Shown in pieces: positions 51,469 through 62,664 of a stretch of DNA of 64,000 bases (position 1 is the first letter of the stretch; each line of letters starts with the position of its first letter). Source of the stretch: Hysterangium stoloniferum (Eukaryota > Basidiomycota > Agaricomycetes > Hysterangiales > Hysterangiaceae); NCBI GenBank assembly GCA_015178975.1, contig WHVD01000001.1, forward strand, positions 434,001 to 498,000, given 5' to 3'. The notes beneath the pieces are model-generated. The model searched no databases and was not told the origin of the DNA. It was given only the letters and a program-made list of their open reading frames with translations. A program made the translations under genes and the position numbers.

Positions 51469-51899
51469 TATAATATATATTTTTGCCATTTATTTTTGAT
51501 TTTAGTTTATTTTAATTATAGCTACATGTAGCAGTGCAGGCACAGCACAAGAACAATTATGTAATCATGCTGCCACCACCACTGTTGAAAGTGATTGTGC
51601 CATTGCGACACACGGATACACTGTGCACTCGCAATGTGTGTGCACTGCAGAGTCACAAAATGCTCACAAATGCATGCACAGCGCAGTGGCAATATGGCAT
51701 CCTCACATTGGTGCTGACGCAAGGCTGCTGCCACTGCTGTTGAAAGTAATAGCACCATTGCGATGCATGGGCACGTAGTGTAGTCGCAATTTGCACATTC
51801 TACACGGTGGCACGGCCAAGCGATGGTGCCAACATAATGACAATGGTGTCACTTACGTCCCGAATATGGCCATGCAAGTGATATAGCGACACGATGTAG
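51469..51899. other. Unidentified repeat-rich DNA, left of the solo LTR
   Basis: This stretch is rich in CACTG and GCACA-like words and shows no gene. Together with 52736-52930 it probably forms one host repeat split by the solo LTR at 51905-52730. Confidence 0.35.
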
Positions 51900-51904
51900 C
51901 ATTG

Positions 51905-52730
51905 TGTTAGGGTACGTACACAGTGGGTTTTTGGAGAAACCCGTGGAATATCTGGTAGGACTTGGCTTCAGCTTATAGGCTGTGCCCTCGCAAGATCGTG
52001 TTGTCCAATTTCAGACAGGTGGACGGGAATCCCAGGGAGTCCGGGCGGGGTTTGTGGGTCAGGGGGGGTGTCGTAGGTCAGAGGTCATGGGTTGAGAGGT
52101 CGGGAGTTGAGATGAATAAGAGATAGATGTGCTGGAGCCCGTGGGCTCCGACTAGTGTGAGCGGTGTAATTCAAGTAGGAGTTTAGAGCGGAAAATGTAT
52201 TAGATTACTGGGGGGAATCTAAGCCGATTTTCTGACTGGATTGTATGTACAACATCTGCCAGACTATATAGACTGTGGAATGAATGACATACCAAATCCA
52301 GTAATAATGAAATGAAACTAGCAAAACATAAAACGAGAATAGTAAACACCAAATTTGGTGTTAGGAATGGGATGGAATGGAGCGGAGTCCAAATCATGAC
52401 AAATCATAAACCATAACGGGAAACAGAGTGGGAGCGGAGTCTGAATCGTGACAGGTCATTTGACTAAAACGGGAATGGGGCTCTGTTAGAGGGATGATGG
52501 GTTTTCTGAATGGGGTCTGGTGACTGATGTGCAGGACAAGGTCAGACATAGACAGGGATGGAGTCCAGTGGGTATTCCGGTGACTGATACACAATGTAAC
52601 GAAGTTGAACATAGACAAGTCTGACATACAGAGTCCAGCAGGAATTCCGGTAAACTGACAATTGGTGCATATAGGGTGTGGGTTCGTATAAGTTAGTGCC
52701 TGGAGTCCAATGGGAATTCCAGTTGTAACA
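51905..52730 (-). mobile_element. Solo LTR, family 2
   Basis: On the minus strand the 826-bp segment begins TGTTACAACTGG and ends CTAACA. It is homologous along its length to 57328-58219. Flanks CATTG (51900-51904) and CATCG (52731-52735) look like a 5-bp target duplication with one later change. The DNA on both sides is similar in style, so the LTR interrupts an older repeat. Confidence 0.8.
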
Positions 52731-53219
52731 CATCGGCACGGCCAGATGATAGCAACCAACTCAAGGCCAACACTGCTGCCTACACTCTGATGGACACACA
52801 GTGCTTCGCACTGTGTGCCCATAGAGGCCTCCTGGTGCATCGACACTGCAACCACAGTCGGAGCCTATGCAAACGCCAATGTGCCATGTGGATCTACACA
52901 GCGCCGGGCAGGCTTACATAAGTGCCGAAAGCACAGCTATGCACTGTAGGGTGCATACAATCTGTTTTCAGTATTTTTCTCCAATTTCTAATAAATAATA
53001 AATAATAAATAAATAGTATAAATAGGGGGCATGTACATAACTAGTCTTTAGTTTCAATCCCTTAGGAATCCCACTAAAACAAGTGTGATCTCCCCTGTCA
53101 TTGAGCTATCCCCTCTTCACTTCATATTTCTGTGTTTTATCTTGTGTTTGGTAGCCTTGTTAGTGTTGCCCTAACACATTCAGATGTCCATATTTCGAGC
53201 TGACAGAATGCATACAAGG

Positions 53220-53990
53220 AAGATGTAGATTCTGGAGTTCCCGTGGGAGTTCCGGGAATCAAGCGTGCAGACAGACAAGAGGACTAGAGACTGGATAAGG
53301 GGTGTAACTTGTTCAAGGGTCAAACTTGTTTGAGATTGAAACTGGATTCTAAGTACATAAATATAGGAGACTTATAGTCTGTGAAATGTAATAATACCAA
53401 ATCCAGTATTAATGAGAGGCAGAACTATTAAACATAAAATGAAACAAGTAAATACCAAACTAGGTATTAGGGATGGAATGGAATGGGAGTGGGGTGCAAA
53501 TCATGACAGGTTATTAGACCATAACAGGGACGGGACTCTGTTAGAGGGGTTCTGGAAGTCCGGTTGGAGTCCGGTGACTTGGTGCACAAGATAGTGTCGG
53601 GTATAGACAGGTTTGATGTGCAGGGTCCAGCGGAGACCAAGGACTGGTGCATGAGACATAGAGTGTCAGGTACAGACAGGTATGGGTACAGACGTGTCGG
53701 GTACAGACAGGTGTGATGGACAGGTCCCAGCGAGAACTCCGGTTGTGACTGTATGTTAGGTTCCATACAGTGGGTTGGGTGCATATAGGGTGGAGTCCAG
53801 GTCCCAGCGGGTTGTCTGGTAGTGGTTATAGAGAGTTGGGTGCAGATAGGGTGGGGTGCATACAGAGAGTCAGGCATACACAAGTCGACGTGTGGGCTCC
53901 AGTGGGAACTCCAGTTGTAACTATGCAATATAGAGGGTCGGGAGCATGTAGGATGGGGTCCAGGATGCTGGAGGCTGGCAGGTTTTCTGG
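53220..53990 (-). mobile_element. LTR fragment related to family 2
   Basis: Segments such as ACCAAATCCAGTATTAATGA and the following GGTATTAGGGATGGAATGG block match family 2 LTRs on the minus strand at diverged level. Ends are not clear. The region also has repeated GTGTCGGGTACAGACAGG-like words at 53600-53720. Confidence 0.5.
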
Positions 53991-54009
53991 TTCCTGACAG
54001 TCAGACTGC

Positions 54010-54282
54010 CAGGTGTCTGTGCAGGCCTTGATCAGGCTGCATCACTTTATGGATGCACTGTGCCACATACTGGGAAATATTTGTCATGTCTATCTGGATG
54101 ATATTATTATATGGTCCAAGACATTAGAAGAACATGAATGCAATGTCACAACTGTCCTACAAGTGCTTCATACAGCCCAACTATATTGCAATCCAGAGAA
54201 ATCCATCCTCTTTGCTATGGAAATTTCCTTCCTTGGGCACAACATCTCATCTGAGGGGGTCTGCCCAGATGTTAGGATTTAA
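54010..54282 (+). pseudogene. Ty3/gypsy reverse transcriptase fragment
   Basis: An open frame includes CHVYLDDIIIWSK, with the catalytic YLDD of reverse transcriptase, then NPEKSILFAMEISFLGH, the next conserved segment. Both ends run into unrelated DNA, so only about 90 codons remain. Confidence 0.75.
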
Positions 54283-54708
54283 GCTGGGAAAGAGGGGAAA
54301 TGCTCTAAGTTGGAGGGCTGATGATAGGAAATGAGTTAAATTGGGGGGCTGACAATAGCTTGTACTAGTCGGGAGGTCTGACTCTATAACTGTAGTGGAG
54401 CTTGGGTTCAACTTATGTATGTGTTGTGCCCTCGCATGAACTGTCAGGGTGCTCTGGTATTTCAAACAGAGCAGGTAGTATGATATGAGTAGAAGTCAAT
54501 ACTTCACTTAATTGACCAGGGCTGAATTACTAAGAGTCGAAGAGTAGAGGGTTGTGGCTTGCCAAAGACCACTCTTTAAGGATGTAGTGATAAGAGGAAA
54601 AGGTAAAAAACTAAGAGGGGCTAATCTAAGTCCATATTCAAACTAAAGAACTGTAGTGTACATGGAAAGAACTTTATACTACATCAAGATGGGTGATCAG
54701 AAGGCCGA

Positions 54709-55575
54709 TCAGAGAAGCAAAGTGTAGGATGGATCACAGGGAAGTGATGATGAGGTAGGGAGAGATAGTGTTAGGATCCCATTAGAGGTAATAATTGAAA
54801 GGATTGCAGCTAGTGCATAGTCAGATGCATCTGTTTTGATGATTATTGGGTGGTCTGGTTGCCAATGTGTAAGGATGGGTGCCAATATAAATGCATCTTT
54901 GAGTTGTTGGAAAGCTGCTCTGCATTGATCTGTGAAAATCCATGGGGTCCCCTTTCTAGTAAGGCAAGTAAGGAGGACCAAAATTTCTGAATAGTTGTGT
55001 ATGAAATTATGGTAAAAATTGGCAAAGCTGAGAAAAGACTGAATGTTTTTGACTTTTTGGGTTCTGGCCACTTGCAGATAGTCCAGATTTTCTCTTCATC
55101 CATTGTAAGTCCATCAGGTCCCAAAATAAAACCTAGATATTCAATGCAGTTGACATCAAAAGAACATTTGTCACTATGGGCAAATAGCCTGTGCTTTCAG
55201 AGCCTCCAAAACACTTTGCAAACATGTTCATCATGCTGTGTCAGGTCCTCTAAATAAATGATGATGTCATCAAGGTATATGAGAACACAAACATCTAATA
55301 GGTTGCTGAGGATGTCATTCATAAAATACTGGAAGGCTGCTGGGGCATTAGTGAGTTCAAATGGCATTACCAACATTCAAAAGAGCCACAATGTGTTCAG
55401 AACACTGTCTTCCATTTGTCACCTTTGGTGATCTGTGCCAAGTGATAGGCATGACACAAATCAATTTTGGTATAGATGTGGGCTCTCCAAGGGCCATCTA
55501 GGAGGTCCATAATGAGTGGAAGAGGGTACCTATCCTTTTTTGTGACTTTGTTGAGTCCTCTAAAATCTGTTAAGA
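54709..55575 (-). pseudogene. Ty3/gypsy reverse transcriptase and RNase H fragment
   Basis: Read leftwards, broken frames give YPLPLIMDLLDG and YTKIDLCHAYHL, then [18 protein letters not shown] and [29 protein letters not shown], and finally the RNase H start PIIIKTDASDYALAAILS. Several frame changes and stops occur and no LTR is attached, so it is a dead fragment. It differs from the copy at 59213-63934. Confidence 0.8.
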
Positions 55576-56975
55576 GCTGTGCATGGAGCTTATTAGAGGG
55601 TTTCTGGAGAAACCTGCAGGAAAGCTGGTAGGACTTGGCTTCAGCTTATAGGCTGCACCCTTGTGAGATCGTGTCGTTCAATTTCAGATGGGTGGACGGG
55701 AATCCTGGGGAGTCCAGGAGTAGTTGGTGGGTTGTGAGGTTGTATTATGACCCATTCCCAGATACTTCAATATCAGATCCCCGACTTCTGACTATGGAAC
55801 ATCATAGTTCCCATATCTTCCATAATCTTCCTTGTTCCACATTTGGTAACTTGTCCATTGACAAGTATTCACTTGTTTGTTTATTATATTCCTGTTTTGG
55901 AATAATGTCTCCTTAATCCGCCTTATTGTATTCCCATTTCGGAATATTTCCGTTTCCATCTTATTGTGGTCTTAGTTTGTAGTACAATCATGAGAAAACT
56001 TATATTAGTTACCACAAATTTGTATGTACTTTACTTTAGATCTGATATCAAGTTAGTTTCTTATTCCCTCTTCCGTCTTTCTGTATGCTTGATAATTGGA
56101 ACTCTTTGGAATTCTGATTATCCTTACCTTCCAGCATAAGTTCTGTCTTTGAAATTAAGGACTCCTGAGCATTTGCATAGAGGTGCAGCACATAAGCTGA
56201 AGCCGACATCCTGACCCTATCCGATAGTTTCTGAGTTCTGGTGACTATCTGATAGTTCTGGAATAAGTTCTGACACGGCCCTTAACAGGTGGGAGGGTCG
56301 ACTGTGGGAATCCCATGGAAGTCGAGGGGTCGGGTGGAGATGAGTCAGGGGTCAAGATAGATCAGGCGGAGGTTAGGTGATAGATGGGTCAGAGCCCATG
56401 AGCTCCGATGAGGTAAAGAGCAGTGTGTTTCAAAGAGGAGATTAGAGCAGAAAATGTACTGAGATTACTGGGAAGAATCTAAGCTGATTTTCTGACTGGA
56501 TTGTATGTACAACATCTGCCAGACTATATAGACTGTGGAATGTATAACATACCAAATCTGGTAATAATGAAATGTAAACTAGCAAACATGAAACGAGATA
56601 AGTAAACACCAAAGTTGGTGTTAGGAATGGAACAGAGTCCAAAATGTGACAGGTCATTAGACCATAATGGGAATGGGGTGGGAGTGGAGTCTGAAATGTA
56701 ACAGGTCATTTAACCATAATGGGAACAGGGCTCAGTTAGAGAGCTGTTGGGTTTTCTGAGCGGGGTCCAGTGACTGATGTGTGGGACAGGGTCAAGATAG
56801 ACAGGAGCGGGTTCCAGTGGGTTCCAGTGACTGTTACATGAAGAGGAAGGTCGAGCATGTACAGGTTTGATGTCCAGAGTCTGGTGGGTATTCCAGTAAA
56901 CCGATAACTGGTGTGTGAAGGGTGTGGGTGCATATAAGTTAGTGCCCAGAGTCCGGTGGGATTTCCAGTTTTAAC
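55576..56975. mobile_element. Composite of nested LTR pieces
   Basis: A minus-strand family 2 LTR starts at 56975 (TGTTAAAACTGG on that strand) and is recognisable down to about 56290. A further family 2 piece lies at 55580-55740. Between them, 55741-56287 begins TGTATTATGACC and ends CCTTAACA in plus orientation, like another LTR. Five-base flanks (GAGGT and GGTGG) do not match, so a simple insertion is not proven. Confidence 0.5.
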
Positions 56976-57179
56976 AGTACCCTCCCTTTATGCCAAAGTC
57001 CCAAAGAGGCTCTAGAACTTGATAAAGTTTTGTTGGTTATGTGCATGTGTCAGAGAGTCATGTCAGTTACATGTATGTGTCAAAGAGTCATGTGATCTGG
57101 AAGGTAAGGTTCAGATGCGATGAGCCTATATAAAAAATTGAAAAAATGAAAATTTCTTCTTCTTTATTTCCCCCATCAT

Positions 57180-58360
57180 CAATGGGTCCCAAACCAATGC
57201 TGTGCAAACCAATGCCAACTGCTGGGCCCTCCATGGGTGCTTTGTATCAGGCTCCACTCACCGCTGCCCAAATCCTGGCACAGCGGGATGAGGAGCACCG
57301 ACAATGAGAGGAGGCAGAGAGGAAGGCTGTTACAACTGGAAATCCCACCGGACTCTGGGCACTAACTCATATGCACCTGCACCCTATACATACCAATTAT
57401 CAGTTTACCGGAATACCCACTGGACTTCATACATCAGACCTGTCCACACTTGACCTTCATTACTTCATGTATCAGTCACCAGAATACCCACCGGACTCTG
57501 CTCCTGTCTATCTGGAATACCCGCCAGACTCCACTCCTGTCTATCTGGAATACCCACCAGACTCTGCTCCTGTCTATCTCCAACCCTGTCCCATGCACCA
57601 GTCACCGGGCTCCACTTGGAAAATCTGACAGCTCTCTAACTAAGCCCTGTTCCCATTATGGTCAAATGACCTGTCATGATTCGGACTCCGCTCCCGCCCC
57701 ATTCCCATTATGGTTTTATGACCTGTCATCATTCAGACTCCACTCCGCTCCATTCCATTCCTAACACCAAGTTTGGTGTTTACTTATCTCATTTCATGTT
57801 TGCTAGTTAGTTTTCATTATTACTGGATTTGGTATGTTATACATTCCACAGTCTATATAGTCTGGCAGACTGGCAGATGTTGTACATACAATCCAGTCAG
57901 AAAATCAGGTTAGATTCCCCCCAGTAATCTCAAGTATATTTTCCACTCTAATCTCCTCTTTGAAACACACTGCTTTACCTCATCGGAGCCCATGGGCTCT
58001 GACCCATCTATCACTCGACCTCCGAACTATCTATCTCGACTCCCCAACCTCTCAACCCACAAACCCCTCCCAGACTCCTCGGGATTCCCATCCACCCATC
58101 TGAAATTGAACAAGACAATCTTGCGAGGGCACAGCCTATAAGCTGAAGCCAAGTCCTACTGGCTTTCCTGTGGGTTTCTCCAGAAACCCTCTGATAAGCT
58201 CCATGAACGACTCTTAACAAAGGCCAAGGAGGCCGAGGAGGAGTTGGACAGAGAGTACCAGGCAGCCATGGAGAAAGAGGCCAAGGAGCAGAGGAAGAGG
58301 GATGAGGAGGAGGCTGCATGGGTTGCCATGGAGCAAGCCAAGGCAGCCACAGAGAGCTGA
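57180..58360 (+). pseudogene. Coiled-coil, gag-like ORF split by a solo LTR
   Basis: From about 57183 the plus strand encodes a Pro-rich start and AAQILAQRDEEHRQ, then one stop, then EEAERKA up to the LTR at 57328. After the LTR the same frame style resumes with AKEAEEELDREYQAAMEKEA and KEQRKRDEEEAAW. The charged heptad-like pattern indicates a coiled coil. Such proteins occur in basidiomycete retroelements, but the family is not certain. Confidence 0.45.
57328..58219 (+). mobile_element. Solo LTR, family 2, with 5-bp target duplication
   Basis: The 892-bp segment begins TGTTACAACTGG and ends CTCTTAACA. It is flanked by AAGGC at 57323-57327 and 58220-58224, a perfect 5-bp duplication. It is the best complete copy of family 2. 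Inside, at about 57480-57580, a 33-bp unit with CTGTCTATCTGGAATACCC is repeated about three times. Confidence 0.9.
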
Positions 58361-58792
58361 GGTTGCCACAGGTAAAGTAAGTCTCAGTGATCCACAAAGT
58401 TGACTTTACTGATTCTGCCTTTTTAGTGCAAAGCAGTAGAGGTCGAGTCCAAGTCTGAGGGGGAGCCGGAGAGCCCCCAAAAGGTAAGTCCCGGGTCTGT
58501 GGTATAATCCAGCTTTTACAGGTTTCTGACATACTGTATCTTCAAGTCCTAGTGGATCTTCCATGGACTTTTATGCTTTTCATGTTTTACTTTTATTTTA
58601 AAAAAAATATTATTAAACTTTATTTTATTTTCAATCTACATTTATGGGGCTATGTTTCTGCCCAACCTTAGCAATCTCCTGAGGGAGCTCTGCTATCTCC
58701 ACAGGAACCCCATCCTCATCCAAACCAGGCTCCTCGGAACTCCCAATTTGTGGTTCTGCATATACATACCTACCATACTCCACCAGAAACAT

Positions 58793-59113
58793 TCAAAACT
58801 TTCCATGGAGCACCTGGATATTTTTGCCTGTGACTACCTGCACCCAGTTGCTCTTCTCAAGCAACTCATTTTGGTACTCTATGCTCACAGCTATCCATCT
58901 CAAGACCTCCTCCAAGCCCATGGGCCTGTCCAACCCACTTGCTTCCTGCGCCATGGACCCCATGGGCTCATGGACAAGTGAGCACCTCACTTTGAGGTGC
59001 ACACATTGCCAACAGCCCAGTCCCCGCCCAGACTTCCAATGGCAGTCAGTGTTCCAGTCATTACAACCAGAGCACTGGAGATCATTTTTCACTTGAAGGT
59101 GGACTGGAGCCAC
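58793..59113 (-). pseudogene. Cys-rich zinc-finger-like ORF of a retroelement
   Basis: A 106-codon minus-strand frame contains CSGCNDWNTDC, then GCWQCVHLKVRC, a C-x2-C...C...C-x2-C-x5-C arrangement like the zinc fingers of some basidiomycete transposon proteins. It lies just past the chromodomain end of the gypsy element. It is incomplete and its parent element is not clear. Confidence 0.4.
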
Positions 59114-59760
59114 TTTCCTTGCCTTCTGTTGACATGGTTAGCAAAGAGAGACATAGGGTGACAGGGAAAAATTAAAATAAATCCAATGTAACATGGGGTC
59201 CGTGGAGTGCAGTCAGAGAGAGGATAGTGGTCTGGGTTTGAGTGGGTAAGCTGTGTGAAAGCCAGTAACAATCTCCATGGCATTACCAAGTTCTGTGGCC
59301 AAAATCCATGAACTTTCTTCATCAATGCCCTTGTAACCCACCCACTTGACCAAGTAAAGCAGTTTAAGGTGGAGGCTGTTGGAGTCTGGTACATATATGT
59401 GATCGTCAAGTCTAATGAAACCATGCTGGTTGAGAGACCACTGGGGTTGACTGGGGTCCACGGGGTTGTCAAGGTGTGCTTTAGTTATTGGGTCTAGTGG
59501 AATTGCAAATATAATATCTTGATGTAACATCTCAATATCCATAATGATAATTCCATGGATGATGGGATGGATGAGGTAAGTCATGTGGACAGATGTGGTA
59601 AGCTGCTGATTCATGAAAATAGGTTTCAAGTTGTGTAGGTTTACCATGGCATAGTCGTTGCTTCCCTCTTTAGGATGGACATCCCATTGTCTAGTTAAAG
59701 TGTCGGGTTTGCCGCCGAGGTGGCTGGGTCGAAAGCAGATAATCATATTGAAGGCTGATA

Positions 59761-61362
59761 CAGTAGGCAACAAAACCCTTACAATGTTTTGTACTTTTTG
59801 AAAGACATGGCTATTCCTCCAGAAATAAATTCTGTAAAATGCCGAGAATATTATGTAATATACTTCAACATCATACCTTCCAGAAGTGCACAGCCACAAG
59901 GCACCACATCCTTATTTGGTAAGTCCACATCACACACAAACCAATAGCTCATTGTAAGGGTTTTGTTGCACACATTTTTAAAGTTCAAAATTGGTCCTAG
60001 TCAGATGACTTTGTTTATAAAGTTCAACAAAGTCACATGACCACTCTTCCTCAATGTATATAAGATGAAAGCAACCAGTTGGAATCCCATAATCACCCTA
60101 CTCACAATGAAAAAGCTCTCCTCCAGCCAAATCCAACATGTTCTTACTCTACTTGACTCTGGCATTTCTGGAGCTCAAATATGTTACCAAACTCATCTCA
60201 GCAGTGCAACCATCAGTTGTATTTGCTCTGAGCATCACCCTGATCTCCCCAGATGCTCTGGTGGCCATCCTACAAAGCTTACCACAGCCAATATTGCCTA
60301 TGCTAGAAGAATAATTTGCATGGGGAAGGTTGATAATGCCACACAGGCAACCAAGAAACTTATAGACATCATCAACACTCCTATTACTTCACAAACAGTG
60401 TGTTGCCACCTCAAAACCATAGGCATGAGGGCTGTGGTAAAGAGAAAAAGGCCACTTCTCAAACCTCATCATCAGAAATCTTGATTGGAGTTTGCAGAAA
60501 GGCATTTGGAATGGACCCTGGAGGACCAGAATAGGGTCATATGGTCTGATGAGACTAATATTAATAGGCTGGGATCAGATGGAAGGAAAAATGTGTGGAA
60601 AAATGTGGGTGAGGGGTTAAATAATAGGTTAGTAGAGGGAACAGTCAAGTTTGGAAGAGGAAACCTGATGATGTGGGAATGCATGGGCTGGGATGGGGTT
60701 GGGTTTGCAACCAAAATTGATGGGAGGATGGATGCTGAGCTTTATGTGGAGATCCTGGATGATGAACTCCAGCAAACCTTCAAATATTACAACAAAACAG
60801 TGGCTGACATTGTGTTTCAACAAGACAATGACCCCAAACACACCAGAAAAAAGGCCCAGAAATGGTTCACTGACCATGATGTTACAGTCCTCAAGTGGCC
60901 TGCACAATCTCCTGACATGAATCCTATTGAACATCTGTGGAATCATGTCAAAAAGAAGCTGGGGGAGTATGAACAGCCTGCAAATAGTGTTCATGAACTG
61001 TGGGAGAGAGTGCAGAAGGTGTGGGAAGAGATTCCAAAGGAGGAGTGTCAGAAGATTATTGAGAGTATGCCTAGAAGACTTGAAGCAGTGATTAGAGCAA
61101 AGGGGGGCCATACTAAATACTAATTTCTTGTAATAATAGTCTCAAAATAGTGTGCAACAAAACCCTTACAATGAGCTATTGGTTTGTGTGTGATGTGGAC
61201 TGACCAAATAAGGACATGGTGCCTTGTGGCTGTGCATTTCTGGAAGGTATGATGTTGAAGTATATTATATAATATTTTCAGCAATTTACAGAATTTATTT
61301 CTGGAGGAATAGCCATGTCTTTCAAAAAGTGAAAAACATTGTAAGGGTTTTGTTGCCTACTG
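59761..61362 (+). mobile_element. Tc1-like DNA transposon with TA target duplication
   Basis: The 1602-bp element starts CAGTAGGCAACAAAACCC and ends GGGTTTTGTTGCCTACTG, flanked by TA at 59759-59760 and 61363-61364. The terminal inverted repeats are about 212 bp (59761-59973 and 61151-61362). Each has the short end motif again, inverted, at its inner edge. It sits inside the RNase H coding region of the gypsy element: removing it and one TA restores the reading frame across the codons for Glu-Tyr-Leu-Ser-Ala-Phe. Confidence 0.95.
60065..61123 (+). pseudogene. Tc1/mariner-like transposase with one in-frame stop
   Basis: One frame of about 352 codons is broken only by TGA at 60482-60484. The first part has helix-turn-helix features (SSSQIQHVLTLLDSGISGAQ, then a second DNA-binding region with TSQTVCCHLKTIGM). 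The catalytic acidic residues are visible: Asp in IWSDETNI, Asp in FQQDNDPKHT and the third in SPDMNPIEHLW. The length and order fit Tc1-like transposases, which cut and paste at TA. The stop falls where the family usually has Arg, so a CGA to TGA change is likely. If there is no readthrough, this copy is inactive. The whole frame has no CpG. Confidence 0.9.
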
Positions 61363-61479
61363 TAGGTATTCAGACGAGTGGGCCTGCTGACGGGTCAAAA
61401 GTTTTGTGGTAGAAAAGTATTCCAGGTTTTTGTGATCTGTTACAACATCAATCAGAATTCCTGAGCCTTCCAAATAGTG

Positions 61480-62635
61480 TCACCACATTTTGAAAGCTGA
61501 AAAAATTGCTAGGAGTTCCTTGTCATGAACATCATAATTGAGCTCTGCTCCAGTGAAAGTCTGGGACAGAAAAGCCACAGGGTGAACTTCTCCATCGGAG
61601 TCCTGGATAGACAGAATGGCTTTAAGTACATAGTCTGAGGCGTCTGTCTCAACAATGAGCAGAAAGTCCAGTTTCCAATGCAACAGAATAGGAGCTGACA
61701 AAAAAGAATCTTTTAAAAGATTGAAAGCTTTTTGACACTTATCATTAAAATTCCACAGAGTATCCTTGCACATAAGATGGGTAAGGGGAACTGTGATGTT
61801 GGAATATCTGTGGATAAATTGTCAGTAAAAATTGGCAAAGCCGAGAAAAGATTTGTATATCTTTGACTTTTCTGGGTTCCGACCAATCTTTGATGACTTG
61901 TACTTTAGTTTCATCTATACGGAGTCTGCTGGGTCCTATTGTGAAACCCAGGTATTCCATGGAGTCTGTGTCAAAAGTACATTTTTTACCATTTGCGAAT
62001 AAACCATGTTGTCTGAGTCTCTGGAGAACTTCACAGACTTGTTTGTTGTGTTCCATGGGGTCCTTGGAGTAGATAAGAATGTAATCCAAGTAAACAATGA
62101 TGCATACATCGAGCATGTTGGAGAAAATGTCGTTAATAAAACATTGAAAAACAGATGGAACATTGGTGAACCCAAAAGGCATCATCAACCACTCAAAATC
62201 CCCATAACGGGTTCTGAAAGTGGTTTTCCACTTGTCTCCCACAGAGATCCAGACCAAATGGTAGGCATGTTTAAGGTCTATTTTGGTATAAATCTGGGCA
62301 TTCTGTGGAGCATCAAGCAGATCAGATATAAGTGGGAGTGGATACTTATCCTTTTGTGTGACAGCATTGAGTCCTCTGAAATCAACACATAGTCTGAGGG
62401 ATCCATCCTTCTTCTTGACAAACAAAACAGGTACTCCAAAAGGAGACTTAGAGGGTCTGATAAAACCTGTGGACAAATGTTCATCCAGGAAATCCCAGAT
62501 TGTGGAAAGTTCTGTGGACAAAAGTGGGTAAATGTGTCCAAGGGGTGGCTGGGTGCCTTCTTCAAGGTCAATTTTTAAGTCATGCTCTCTGTGGGGTGAA
62601 AGCCGGTCAGCTTTTTGCTTACTAAAAACATCCAT
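61480..62635 (-). pseudogene. Gypsy reverse transcriptase/RNase H coding remnant
   Basis: The frame 62635-61745 carries GVPVLFVKKKDGSLRLCVDF, YTKIDLKHAYHLV, LMMPFGFTNVPSVFQCFIND and VYLDYILIYSKD. The frame 61773-61480 continues with the RNase H start VETDASDYVLKAILS and FTGAELNYDVHDKELLAI. The two overlap in different frames, so there is a frameshift near 61760. The active-site motif reads YLDY where functional enzymes have YLDD, removing a metal-binding Asp. The copy is therefore catalytically dead on two counts. Confidence 0.85.
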
Positions 62636-62664
62636 GAAGTCGTGATATTTCTCTGGGATGCCTT

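Noticed and set aside
54013..55575. A single gypsy element spanning both reverse transcriptase fragments
   Set aside because: The two fragments are on opposite strands and carry the same domain, so they come from different copies.
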